Translations under genes and position numbers: made by a program
In this document: positions 24,072-32,379 of the stretch, in pieces
How positions within the stretch are numbered: position 1 is the first letter of the stretch
How the letters are laid out: every line of letters starts with the position of its first letter
Assembly (NCBI GenBank): GCA_038213005.1
Contig: JBBQTU010000005.1
Location: 1 to 54,504 of the forward strand
Length of the DNA: 54,504 nt
Direction of reading: 5' to 3'
DNA from: JBBQTU01 sp038213005
GTDB lineage: Bacteria > Planctomycetota > Phycisphaerae > Tepidisphaerales > Tepidisphaeraceae
Notes under the pieces: model-generated
Databases searched by the model: none
The model's input: the letters and a program-made list of their open reading frames with translations, nothing else
Told to the model about the DNA's origin: nothing

Positions 24072-24635
24072 TTATCGCTCGTATCCGCTGAGCCAGCCTC
24101 GCAGTTCCTGCCGGGCACGAGACAGACGCGACTCCACGGTTCCTCGAGGCAAGTCCAGCGTCTGCGCGATCTCTTCATAGGACATTCCTTCGTACTCGCG
24201 CAGAACCAGCACTTCGCGATGCTCGGGCGACAGGCGCCCAAGCATCTGTGCAACATCCAGTCTCTCGTCCACCTCGCGGGCTTCGGTCCCGCCCGGCCCG
24301 GCCTGCTGCTCATGCCGCTCGTCCAGGCCCACTGTCAACTTGCCTCGCTTGCGGCGATGCAGCAGCGCAACCTGCCTCACCAGGATCCCGACCAGCCATG
24401 TCCGCAGCGCCGACCGTCCGCCAAACCGCCCGATGCCCTTGAACGCGGCAAGGAACGTCTCCTGCACCACATCCTCCGCATCGCCCGCCTTCCCCAACAT
24501 GCCGTACGCAGTTCCAAACAAATACCGCGCGTGCCCATCCACTATTTCGTGCAGCGCCTTGGGGTCGCCCCGGACGCCGCGGCGGATGAGTTCTGTTTCT
24601 CGTTCCTCCAAATCCGTACCCCGCATGCGTGACAC
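24072..24635 (-). CDS. ECF sigma-70 family RNA polymerase sigma factor
   Basis: A 187-aa extracytoplasmic-function sigma factor. Region 2 spans about residues 20-95 (DPKALHEIVDGHARYLFGTAYGML...AEDVVQETFLAAFKGIGRF...LRTWLVGIL). Region 4 spans about 130-183 (LSPEHREVLVLREYEGMSYEEIAQTLDLPRGTVESRLSRAR). It starts at GTG 24635, or ATG 24626. It is co-transcribed with the anti-sigma gene and the two LTxxQ genes. Its target promoters, possibly including its own, were not identified by eye. Confidence 0.95.
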   Translation of the reverse strand: MSRMRGTDLEERETELIRRGVRGDPKALHEIVDGHARYLFGTAYGMLGKAGDAEDVVQETFLAAFKGIGRFGGRSALRTWLVGILVRQVALLHRRKRGKLTVGLDERHEQQAGPGGTEAREVDERLDVAQMLGRLSPEHREVLVLREYEGMSYEEIAQTLDLPRGTVESRLSRARQELRGWLSGYER

Positions 24636-24789
24636 ACTCTTAAAGTAGTAGTTGCGCGCCCGACAAGGTTTCTTCCCAGAAATCCCGAGTCGCAGCGCCG
24701 CCGCTTCACCGACACCGCCGGCTAAATGATGTAAACCATGCTATCAGCTTGACCTATGAATTGGCAGCCGGTTGGCAGGCGGCCCCGGC

Positions 24790-24996
24790 GGGGCGTGCCC
24801 GTTTTTCCGGGCACGCGATTTCTTAGCCCCAACGGGGCGGCATTCTTAAGCCCAGGGGAAGCGTACTCCCGCAGCCCTGGGTAAGAACCATTCACCCTGA
24901 ATGAGCCCTGAAAGGGCGACACCTCTTTCAGCACTGTATTCGCTCCAACCACTCGCTGACGCAACTTGTATCTGCCCGGAAAAACGGGCACGCCCC
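24790..24996. repeat. 207-bp palindromic dispersed repeat bounded by 24-bp inverted repeats
   Basis: A perfect 24-bp inverted repeat (24790-24813 and 24973-24996) bounds this element. Each arm contains GTGCCCG-T5-C-CGGGCAC and can fold alone. Inside are further hairpins: GCCCC/GGGGC near 24822-24835, CCCAGGG/CCCTGGG near 24852-24883 and GCCCTGAAAGGGC near 24905. Nineteen bases of one arm recur at 41603-41621. This looks like a MITE- or REP-type dispersed repeat; no protein is encoded. It fills most of the gap between the sigma gene and the ROK gene. Confidence 0.75.
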
Positions 24997-25079
24997 CCCC
25001 CGGCGCGCTCGTGAAGCCTGAGAGCCGACGTGGTGGTTTCGCCGACGATCCCGGCCAGGCGACAGGATTGGTGAGGCCC

Positions 25080-26204
25080 TCACCGCGATGCCGGCTGCTG
25101 CCATCCCTCCAGGCATAGCGACGCCAGCGCCAGCCACCCGGCCGTTTCTGCGCCTCGCCCGGCCGGCTGGTCCCACAGGTCGATCCGCACCCGGTCCGCA
25201 AGCGCCACCAGCAGCCGTCGCCGAATTTCACGCTGTAGCGCATCGGCGAATGCCGGAAAACGCAGGAACTCACTCACCAGGACGAGTCTTGCCGGCCGGA
25301 CAAAGTTCACCGCGTTGGCCAGTCCGCCGGCCAGGAGTTCCACCAGGCGGTTTAGTTCGCCCGCACCCTCATAGCGCGACACCGCCTCCGCCAGCGATGA
25401 ACCCTGTTTCAACTGCTGATTCAGGAAGGCCGTCGAGCAGATGCGTTCCAGGCACCCCGTCTGCCCGCAGTAGCATCGCTCCGTCTCCACGTTCAGACGC
25501 ATGTGCCCCAGTTCGTTCCCGCCCATCGCGCAGCCCCGGTTGGGCCTTCCGTCAATCAGCATCGCAGCCCCCAGCCGGCCGTCGCCGATACTGACCAGCA
25601 GCACGTCCTCCTCGCTTTGGGCGTGATGCGACAGCACCCATCGAGCCGCCAGGGCATGCATGTCATTGTGCAGACAGATCGTTGTTTTCCCGGCCGCGGC
25701 ATAGATCGCCGCAACATCCACGTGCAGTTGTCCCGGCAATGCTGAACTGAACAGGATCTGCCGCTGCTCCGGGTCGACAAATCCCGTCGCCGACACGCCG
25801 ATGGCAGCCGTTTCCCGGGCCACCAGTTCCTCGATCGCACGCGACGCAGACCGAACCAGCGTCGAAGGGCGCTGCACAGGCGTAAACTCCACCCTTCCCA
25901 GCAACTCGCCGCGCAGATTCAGCCGGCAAGCCTCCACGCCGCCCGGCCGGATCGCCAGTCCCACCACGACCTTCGCCGCCGGATCGATCTCCAAGGGAAT
26001 GCTCGGCCGGCCACGCCCCTTCACCACCGGCACGCCTTCCCGCAGCAGCCCCACGCGGATCATCGCCGCGGCGTGGTCCCCGGCCTGGGTCGGCGTAAGG
26101 CCCGTGCTCTGATGCAGTTGCAGCCGGCTTAAGGGGCCGGCCTGCCACAGCAATCGCAGTATCTCGCGCTGGCGGGCGTGGAGGTGCATGATCTTTAATA
26201 TCAT
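25080..26204 (-). CDS. ROK-family (NagC-like) transcriptional regulator
   Basis: A 374-aa repressor with an N-terminal winged helix (residues ~8-60: QREILRLLWQAGPLSRLQLHQSTGLTPTQAGDHAAAMIRVGLL) and a ROK sugar-kinase-like domain. The ROK part shows the zinc signature CYCGQTGCLE preceded by NELGHMRL. The ATP-site DxGxT motif is not evident, as expected for a regulator. It is divergent from the nagB fusion, with about 100 bp between the starts, so it most likely controls amino-sugar use in response to a phosphorylated amino sugar. The start is ATG 26204 (MILKIMHL) or an internal ATG 15 bases later. Confidence 0.92.
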   Translation of the reverse strand: MILKIMHLHARQREILRLLWQAGPLSRLQLHQSTGLTPTQAGDHAAAMIRVGLLREGVPVVKGRGRPSIPLEIDPAAKVVVGLAIRPGGVEACRLNLRGELLGRVEFTPVQRPSTLVRSASRAIEELVARETAAIGVSATGFVDPEQRQILFSSALPGQLHVDVAAIYAAAGKTTICLHNDMHALAARWVLSHHAQSEEDVLLVSIGDGRLGAAMLIDGRPNRGCAMGGNELGHMRLNVETERCYCGQTGCLERICSTAFLNQQLKQGSSLAEAVSRYEGAGELNRLVELLAGGLANAVNFVRPARLVLVSEFLRFPAFADALQREIRRRLLVALADRVRIDLWDQPAGRGAETAGWLALASLCLEGWQQPASR

Positions 26205-26292
26205 AGGCTTGTCTTAATTGTCTGCAAGCGTTTGGTCTCATGGCCTTACGATGCGGATTAGGTGCGTCAAAAGCCCACTTGTGTTTAATATC
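26194..26292. promoter_or_regulatory. Divergent ROK-nagB control region
   Basis: The sequence TTTAATATC occurs at 26194-26202 and again at 26284-26292, on either side of the gap between the divergent ROK and nagB genes. NagC-type ROK repressors bind paired AT-rich sites, so these could be operators. The second copy lies 7 bases before the nagB start region. This is an inference from position and repetition. Confidence 0.4.
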
Positions 26293-26307
26293 GGAGTAGT
26301 TAATAAT

Positions 26308-28242
26308 ATGGCTATGAACTCGATGGACAACAGACTGCTCTCCCGGGAAAAGATACCGACTCAGATCTGCGCCGACGCCTCCGAGGCCTCCGTCGCCGTC
26401 GCTCGCATGATCGCCGATCTGATCTGCGCCCGGGCCCGCGAAGGCAGGAACTGCGTCCTGGGCCTCGCCACCGGTTCCACGCCGCTAGGCGTCTACAACG
26501 AACTGGTCCGCCTCCATCAGGCCGAAGGTCTCTCCTTCAAGAACGTGATCACCTTCAACCTCGATGAGTACTACCCGATGCAGAAGGGTGCCCTCCAGAG
26601 CTACTGGCGCTTCATGCACGAGAACCTCTTCGACCTGATCGACATCCCCCCGGCCAACGTGCACCTCCCCGACGGCACCGCAGACAAGGACAAGGTCAGC
26701 GCCCGCTGCGGCGAATATGAGAAGGCCATGGCCGATGCCGGCGGCATCGACTTCCAACTCCTTGGCATCGGCCGCACAGGCCACATCGGCTTCAACGAGC
26801 CCGGCTCGGGCATCACCAGCCGCACCCGCATGATCTACCTGGACAAGGTCACCCGGCGCGATGCCGCCAGCGACTTCTTTGGCGAGGAGCACGTCCCCCA
26901 GCGTGCCGTCACCATGGGCGTCGGCACCATCCTTGATGCGAAGCAGATCGTCCTGATCGCCTTCGGCGAGAACAAGTCCGGCGTCATCGCCCGCGCCGTT
27001 GAAGGCCCCGTCACCCCGACCATCGCCGCCAGTTTCCTCCAGAATCATCGCAACGCCAAGATACTCCTGGACGAGGCGGCCGCCGCAGACCTCACCCGTC
27101 GCCGCTGTCCCTGGACCCTCGTCAGCGTTGACTGGACCGAGACCCTCATCCGAAAAGCCGTCATCTGGCTGGCCCGCGAACTCAAGAAGCCGGTGCTCAA
27201 GCTCACCGACGAAGACTACAACGAGCATGGCCTGGAAGACCTGCTGGCCAGTCACGGCCCGGCCTACGACATCAACCTCGGCGTCTTCCGCGACCTGCAG
27301 GAGACGATCACCGGCTGGCCCGGCGGCAAGCCCGATCATCTCAAGCGCCCCGGCGACATCTCCCGTCCCACCGATCGCATCTTCCCCAAGCGCATCGTCG
27401 TCTTCTCCCCGCACCCCGACGATGACGTGATCTCCATGGGCGGCACCCTGATCCGCCTGGCCGACCAAGGCCACGAGGTGCATATCGCCTACCAGACCTC
27501 CGGCAACATTGCCGTCTTCGATGCCGAAGCCATTCGCTTCGCCGACTTCGCTGGCCAGTTCAACCAGATGTTCGGCATCGACGTCCAGCACGCACAGAAG
27601 GTCGAGGAGCAGATCGAACAGTGCCTCAAGAGCAAGCAGCCCGGCCAAGTGGACTCCGACCAGGTGCTCAAGATCAAGTCTACCATCCGCGCCGGCGAGG
27701 CCCGCGCTGCCGCGAGATACTGCGGAATACCTGCCGAGCGCACGACCCTCTTGGACATGCCGTTCTACGAGACCGGGAAGGTGCGAAAAAAGCCGCTCTC
27801 CGAGGCCGATGTCCAGATCATCGTGGACCTCGTGCGCAAGGTGAAGCCCCACCAGATCTACGCCGCCGGCGACCTCTCCGACCCCCACGGCACCCACCGC
27901 GTCTGCCTGGCCGCCGTCTTCCAGGCCGTGGATCGCATCAAGGATGAACCCTGGGCCTGCGACTGCGAAGTGCTGCTCTATCGCGGCGCATGGCAGGAAT
28001 GGGAGCCCGAAAAGATCGATCTGGCCGTCCCGCTCTCGCCGCAGGAGGTCAAGCGCAAGCGAGATGCAATCTTCAAGCACCAGTCCCAGAAGGACCGCGC
28101 CCTCTTCCCAGGCGCGGACGACCGCGAGTTCTGGCAACGCGCTGAAGCCCGCAACCGCGCCACCGCCGAGTTGTACAATCACCTGGGGCTGGCCGAGTAC
28201 GAAGCCATCGAAGCCTTCGTCCGCTGGCCGATTCCGCGGTAA
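26308..28242 (+). CDS. nagB: Glucosamine-6-phosphate deaminase fused to LmbE/PIG-L deacetylase
   Basis: A 644-aa bifunctional protein. The N-terminal half is NagB-like: LGLATGSTPLGVYNEL, FNLDEYY (Asp86) and LGIGRTGHIGFNEPGS with His159 and Glu164. The Asp that precedes the catalytic His in E. coli (DGH) is Thr157 here. The C-terminal half (from about 360) is an LmbE/PIG-L zinc deacetylase with SPHPDDD (369-373) and a second metal site DPHGTHR (527). Together they could remove an acetyl group from an amino sugar and deaminate glucosamine-6-P to fructose-6-P. ATG 26308 has GGAG 11 bases upstream; ATG 26314 or 26323 are possible. Such fusions are known in Bacteroidetes and planctomycetes. Confidence 0.93.
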   Translation: MAMNSMDNRLLSREKIPTQICADASEASVAVARMIADLICARAREGRNCVLGLATGSTPLGVYNELVRLHQAEGLSFKNVITFNLDEYYPMQKGALQSYWRFMHENLFDLIDIPPANVHLPDGTADKDKVSARCGEYEKAMADAGGIDFQLLGIGRTGHIGFNEPGSGITSRTRMIYLDKVTRRDAASDFFGEEHVPQRAVTMGVGTILDAKQIVLIAFGENKSGVIARAVEGPVTPTIAASFLQNHRNAKILLDEAAAADLTRRRCPWTLVSVDWTETLIRKAVIWLARELKKPVLKLTDEDYNEHGLEDLLASHGPAYDINLGVFRDLQETITGWPGGKPDHLKRPGDISRPTDRIFPKRIVVFSPHPDDDVISMGGTLIRLADQGHEVHIAYQTSGNIAVFDAEAIRFADFAGQFNQMFGIDVQHAQKVEEQIEQCLKSKQPGQVDSDQVLKIKSTIRAGEARAAARYCGIPAERTTLLDMPFYETGKVRKKPLSEADVQIIVDLVRKVKPHQIYAAGDLSDPHGTHRVCLAAVFQAVDRIKDEPWACDCEVLLYRGAWQEWEPEKIDLAVPLSPQEVKRKRDAIFKHQSQKDRALFPGADDREFWQRAEARNRATAELYNHLGLAEYEAIEAFVRWPIPR

Positions 28243-28382
28243 GGAGGGGGCGAAGCCGGATCACTTGACCGGCTCGCGATGAGCCTGAGACCGCCAGATG
28301 CCGCAGCGATGCTGGCTGCCAAGAGGCCTTCGCGCGTCAACTTCCTCGTCGGCGCTTCCTCGCTGGCCTTGATCGCCTTGGC

Positions 28383-29381
28383 CTACAGACTCTGTTTTCC
28401 AAGGATCGCCGGAAGGGCGTCCATCAGGCTATCCGCCTGCCGCGACAGCAGTGGCCTTACACCGCTCTGGGCGATGTTGCCGCCGCTCAGCCCGATGCAC
28501 GCAAACCCCGCCAGGCGCACTGAGACCACGCCGGCCGATGAATCCTCAATGCCCACCGTGCGAAATCGCCTGGACGGCTCGATGCCCAGCCCCACGCGGG
28601 CCGTCTCGGCATAGAGCCACGGGTGCGGCTTGGGCGTCAGTTCGCCCAGCGTGCCGGCCTGGCCTTTGATCAGGGCATCGCCGGCCGAAATGATGGCATC
28701 ATAAAAATCGCGAGGATCGCCCATGTTGAGCTGGCGGAACGCCGAGATGATCTCCGGCCAGGCTTTTTCAAACAGCCCCGAAGTCACCAGGCCGATGCGG
28801 ATTCCATGCCCCTTGAGTTCCAGCAGAAACTCCTTCAGATCCGGCGCCGGCTGGAAGGCATCGGTCTTGCCGCGGCCCTCCAGAATCTCCTTCATCTCGT
28901 GGCGCGTGATCTCAAAGTAATACCGCCGCGCCTCTTCCACCGTCTTATTGGGACAGTACCTGCCGATGCAGTGCTGCAGGTGCTCCGACACGCTATGCCC
29001 CGACACATGCGGCTCATCTGCGGAGTCGAGCCGAAAACCAGGGTCATTGAGCAGCCGCGCCGTTGTCTGCTCGATGATCCACATCCAGAAGTGCTCCGAA
29101 TGCACGCTGGTGCCGTCCAGGTCCATCAGCACCGCCTCGGCCGGCCCTTCAAATCGCGCTTCGTGCAGCGGATAGATCGCCGGATACCCCATCGCTGATT
29201 TCACGTAACACAGCGTGCGGCTCGCGTAGACGATCAGGTCGATCTTGCGGTCCAGCGGCGTGACGATGCGCTGCACCCCCTCGCGCCCGACGGCAAACAT
29301 TCCGTCGCCGCCGACGTTCACATCCACGAAATCGCTCGCCAGTTCGGGACGAATCTCACCAATGCCCGGGATCTGCGACAT
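28383..29381 (-). CDS. HAD-superfamily sugar phosphatase/phosphoglucomutase-like
   Basis: A 332-aa HAD hydrolase. Motif I is VLMDLDGTSVHSEHF (Asp nucleophile in DxDGT), motif II IGLVTSG, motif III Lys in TPKPHPWLY and motif IV GIEDSSAGV. This pattern matches the beta-phosphoglucomutase/CbbY branch. The N-terminal ~80 residues (RPELASDFVDVNVGGDGMF...IDLIVYASRTLCYVKSA) are an unusual addition of unknown role. Its ATG overlaps the GH38 stop by one base (TGATG), so it is coupled to the mannosidase-like gene and probably works on the released sugar phosphate. Confidence 0.88.
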   Translation of the reverse strand: MSQIPGIGEIRPELASDFVDVNVGGDGMFAVGREGVQRIVTPLDRKIDLIVYASRTLCYVKSAMGYPAIYPLHEARFEGPAEAVLMDLDGTSVHSEHFWMWIIEQTTARLLNDPGFRLDSADEPHVSGHSVSEHLQHCIGRYCPNKTVEEARRYYFEITRHEMKEILEGRGKTDAFQPAPDLKEFLLELKGHGIRIGLVTSGLFEKAWPEIISAFRQLNMGDPRDFYDAIISAGDALIKGQAGTLGELTPKPHPWLYAETARVGLGIEPSRRFRTVGIEDSSAGVVSVRLAGFACIGLSGGNIAQSGVRPLLSRQADSLMDALPAILGKQSL

Positions 29382-32170
29382 CAGAACTCCACCGCTAGAG
29401 TACGAATCTTCTTCCCCTTAATCTCAAGCGGCAGCGAATTGCCCTGAAGCTTCAGCGGCTCAACCACGCTCTCGTCCATCCGGCACAGCGAAGCCGCCCG
29501 CGGCGTTCGGCCAAAGGCCAGTGTCACCCGCTGCGTCTCGCCGGTTGCATTGAACAGGCGAATCATCAGCGACTTTCCGTCGTCGGATTGCTTCACCGCC
29601 GTCACCTGCACCGTGCCGCTGTCCAGCGAGATCAGGCTCGTCTCGGATGGCAGTTGTCCCTGCCCTCGCCCGATCTGTCCCGCTCGCACGGGCGTGGCAT
29701 ACGCCGCGGCCTCGTTCAGCAGCCGCGCCTGACGCCAGTCGCCGGCGTGAGCGTGAATGGCATACTCAAACTTCTGCACGCCGGGGCACTGCACGCCCGC
29801 ATCCGGCAACTCGGTCTGCTTCTCTTCGCTGACGGCCAGCTTGATCCGGCACGCGCGAATCAGCGTCAGCGCCAGCGTGCTGCTGCGATCCTCAAACGCC
29901 TCATACTCGTAGATGCCCCGGGGCATCACCGCCAACCCGCTGCCAGCGTCATTCATCGCCACAAACGTGCGCAGCGGATGGGTCCCGCCCGCCTTCTCAA
30001 CCCAGCCGGTGGAGTCTGGAATCGCAATCGGCCGGGAGACCACATCAAAGTGGCTGTCAGCCCATGTCACATCCGTGGCAAGGGCGGTGGGGAAGTTGGC
30101 CCGCAGCCAGTGGTCGCGGGCGCGATTGTCGACCGTCAGTTCCACGCGCACGAATGATTCACCCTGGTTCAGGCGGTAGACCACCTTCACCGGCAGATCC
30201 ACCAGCGTGTCGCTGCGACGCGTGCCGTCGGCATAATCCACCGGCACCGCGAAATTGTATTGCGCCGAAATGGCCGCCGACACCGGCCCCTGTTCCACCA
30301 CCGCCACATCCGCCGGCGCCCCCAGCGACTGGTACTTGCGATCAAACGTCGGCGCCCCATGCCGCCAGGCATTGCCCACCTCCCCCTCATCGCTGAGGTA
30401 GTTGAGGTTAAGAAAGACCTTGCCCGTCGCCTTGCAGGTCAGGTCGATGGCGCCATTGCCATTGACCTGCACCACCAGGTGCTCGTTCTCCATCACATTC
30501 ACGCCGCTCAGAAGCGTCTGCGCGCCGCACGGGCGCGGCTCACTGGGCTGGGCTTCGATGCGATACACCCGGTATCCACACGCCGGCAGATTTCGCAGGC
30601 GGGCGTGGAACTTCACGCGACTGGATTCGAGAATGCGCGGCACTTCCCAGATGCTGTCCACAAACGACCCGCTCTTCTCGCTGCTGATCGCCTGCACCGG
30701 CACAACACTGTCCGCAGCATGCAAGAGGCTCGCCGACTTCGCCTTGAAGCCCGCGGGGATCTCCAGGTCCACCTGCACCACCGCATCCCGCGAAAACGGC
30801 AGCGGGTTGACCACGATGAGCTGCATCGCGTCCTTGTCCTGCCCTTGAGGCGATAGATTTGCCGCCAGGAAAGACATCGCATCTTCGGTCACGATCTCGC
30901 CGATGTCCGACGCCTTGCGATAACGATATTCCATGTCCTGGCAGACCAGGTCCGGCGCACATCCGCCATTGGCATCATGCGTGTGGTTGCTCAAGAGGTA
31001 TTGCCATCCGCGATCGAGGTACCGCGTGGGATACTCGCTTCCCAGCACCCAGCACAGCGACGCCAGCGGCTCGGCATAGTTCACCAGTTGCCCTGTCGCC
31101 GCGAAATCCTTCTGCTTCAGATACGTTCGCGCGCTGATCGTCGCCGGGAACAGATATGTCCACATCCCCTTCTTCAGATAGGCACGCCGTTCGCCGGTCA
31201 GTACCGGCAGGTGCTCGCGATCGAGGTATGGGGTCGCGGCCTTCCAGAAACCTTCCAGATCGGTCTGCTCGATCTCGTATTTATCGCCCAACAGCTTGCG
31301 GGCGTCGGCGATGATCCGGCTCTCCATCGGGTGGCCCACGGAAATGTCGTGTCCGTGCATCGCCAAAAACACCGGCGTGGTGAAATGCGCCCCTTCGCGC
31401 TTCACCATCTGCTCGATGGCATCCTTAAGACGCGAGTTCTCATACAACAATGCCGGCCGCTTCAGGTCAAACGCCAAATCCTCGCCCGCCAGCCCGTCGG
31501 CGAAACGGAACGGGCACTCATCAAACTCGCCCCACTGGTAATCCTTCTCAAACGTCCGCCCTGTCGTCACCGGGCGGTGCACCTGGTAATACCAGTTGTA
31601 CCGCGCATACATGCCAAACCGGCTCGCCAGCACCTGCGTCCCATCCGGCGCCGCCCACACCCACTCGGCGTCGGCCTCATGGTGCGAGATTCCGCGATAA
31701 AACATCATCTTGTCGCAGCCGAAATCCATCAGGATCTGCGGCAACTGCCCCGTCTGGCCCCACGATGAAGGTGTGTATGCCACCGTCGGCAGCGTGGCAC
31801 CATACTTCTGCAAGGTCTTCCGCCCCAACAAAAAGTTCCGCACCAGCGATTCCGAAGAGATGCTGAACTCCTCCGCCAGCGTGTACCAGGGCCCGGCCAC
31901 CAGCCGGCCCTCGCGCAGCAGCCGCTCCACCAGCGGCCGCTTTTCGGGGCGCATTTCCAGATAGTCGTCCACCAGGATGCAGTGCCCGTCCAGCGTGAAT
32001 GAGTGATAGGCCGGGTCCTTCTCCAGTATCCCCAGCGTCACATCCATCATGTCCAGCAGCCGCCGGCGCGTCTTCTCAAACGACCGCCGAAACTCGCGGT
32101 CCCAGTGCGTATTGGAGACAACCTTGATTTGCCGGATGTGCGACGCAGGCGACGGGGAATCTGATGCCAT
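29381..32170 (-). CDS. GH38-like alpha-mannosidase family protein
   Basis: A 929-aa protein with the glycoside hydrolase 38 layout. There is an N-terminal catalytic barrel with VVSNTHWDREFRRS (His22 and Asp24, the zinc pair), WYTLAEEFSISSESLVRNFLLGR, and FYRGISHHEADAEWVWAAPDGT. A middle three-helix region follows, and a long beta-sandwich C-terminal domain (HLVVQVNGNGAIDL...ALTLIRACRIK) ends it. At the family nucleophile block the sequence is YTPSSWGQTGQLPQIL, with Ser135 where canonical members have Asp. It is either a divergent subgroup or an inactive or altered-mechanism enzyme. No signal peptide is present, so it acts in the cytoplasm. It is coupled with the HAD gene downstream. Confidence 0.88.
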   Translation of the reverse strand: MASDSPSPASHIRQIKVVSNTHWDREFRRSFEKTRRRLLDMMDVTLGILEKDPAYHSFTLDGHCILVDDYLEMRPEKRPLVERLLREGRLVAGPWYTLAEEFSISSESLVRNFLLGRKTLQKYGATLPTVAYTPSSWGQTGQLPQILMDFGCDKMMFYRGISHHEADAEWVWAAPDGTQVLASRFGMYARYNWYYQVHRPVTTGRTFEKDYQWGEFDECPFRFADGLAGEDLAFDLKRPALLYENSRLKDAIEQMVKREGAHFTTPVFLAMHGHDISVGHPMESRIIADARKLLGDKYEIEQTDLEGFWKAATPYLDREHLPVLTGERRAYLKKGMWTYLFPATISARTYLKQKDFAATGQLVNYAEPLASLCWVLGSEYPTRYLDRGWQYLLSNHTHDANGGCAPDLVCQDMEYRYRKASDIGEIVTEDAMSFLAANLSPQGQDKDAMQLIVVNPLPFSRDAVVQVDLEIPAGFKAKSASLLHAADSVVPVQAISSEKSGSFVDSIWEVPRILESSRVKFHARLRNLPACGYRVYRIEAQPSEPRPCGAQTLLSGVNVMENEHLVVQVNGNGAIDLTCKATGKVFLNLNYLSDEGEVGNAWRHGAPTFDRKYQSLGAPADVAVVEQGPVSAAISAQYNFAVPVDYADGTRRSDTLVDLPVKVVYRLNQGESFVRVELTVDNRARDHWLRANFPTALATDVTWADSHFDVVSRPIAIPDSTGWVEKAGGTHPLRTFVAMNDAGSGLAVMPRGIYEYEAFEDRSSTLALTLIRACRIKLAVSEEKQTELPDAGVQCPGVQKFEYAIHAHAGDWRQARLLNEAAAYATPVRAGQIGRGQGQLPSETSLISLDSGTVQVTAVKQSDDGKSLMIRLFNATGETQRVTLAFGRTPRAASLCRMDESVVEPLKLQGNSLPLEIKGKKIRTLAVEF

Positions 32171-32298
32171 GGCTAACCACTCCTGATAAAGGTGTGGCTA
32201 ATATACTTCGCTCCCGCCAACGGGCAAGCAAAGCTCCAAAGCCCCGCAGAGCAATCGCGGGTAGTGGAAGCGGAGGTGTTCGCCCCGCAACTACGTAG

Positions 32299-32318
32299 AA
32301 GCGACTTTGTAGTCGCTT
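32299..32318. repeat. Short palindrome between GH38 and UroD-like genes
   Basis: AAGCGAC (32299-32305) and GTCGCTT (32312-32318) form a 7-bp stem with a TTTGTA loop, followed by TT on the plus strand. Both flanking genes are on the minus strand, on which no T-run follows. A simple structural repeat is more likely than a terminator. Confidence 0.4.
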
Positions 32319-32379
32319 TTCGGCCATGCGACCAGGCCACGATGGCTACTCACAATTGCCCTGCAAAGCTCCCCGCCCT

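Noticed and set aside
24722..25273. 183-aa open frame in the repeat region
   Set aside because: Its sequence is the translated dispersed repeat and the antisense of the ROK gene, not a gene.
28279..28614. 111-aa open frame after nagB
   Set aside because: It contains a hydrophobic stretch but overlaps the HAD gene antisense, with no ribosome site or family pattern.
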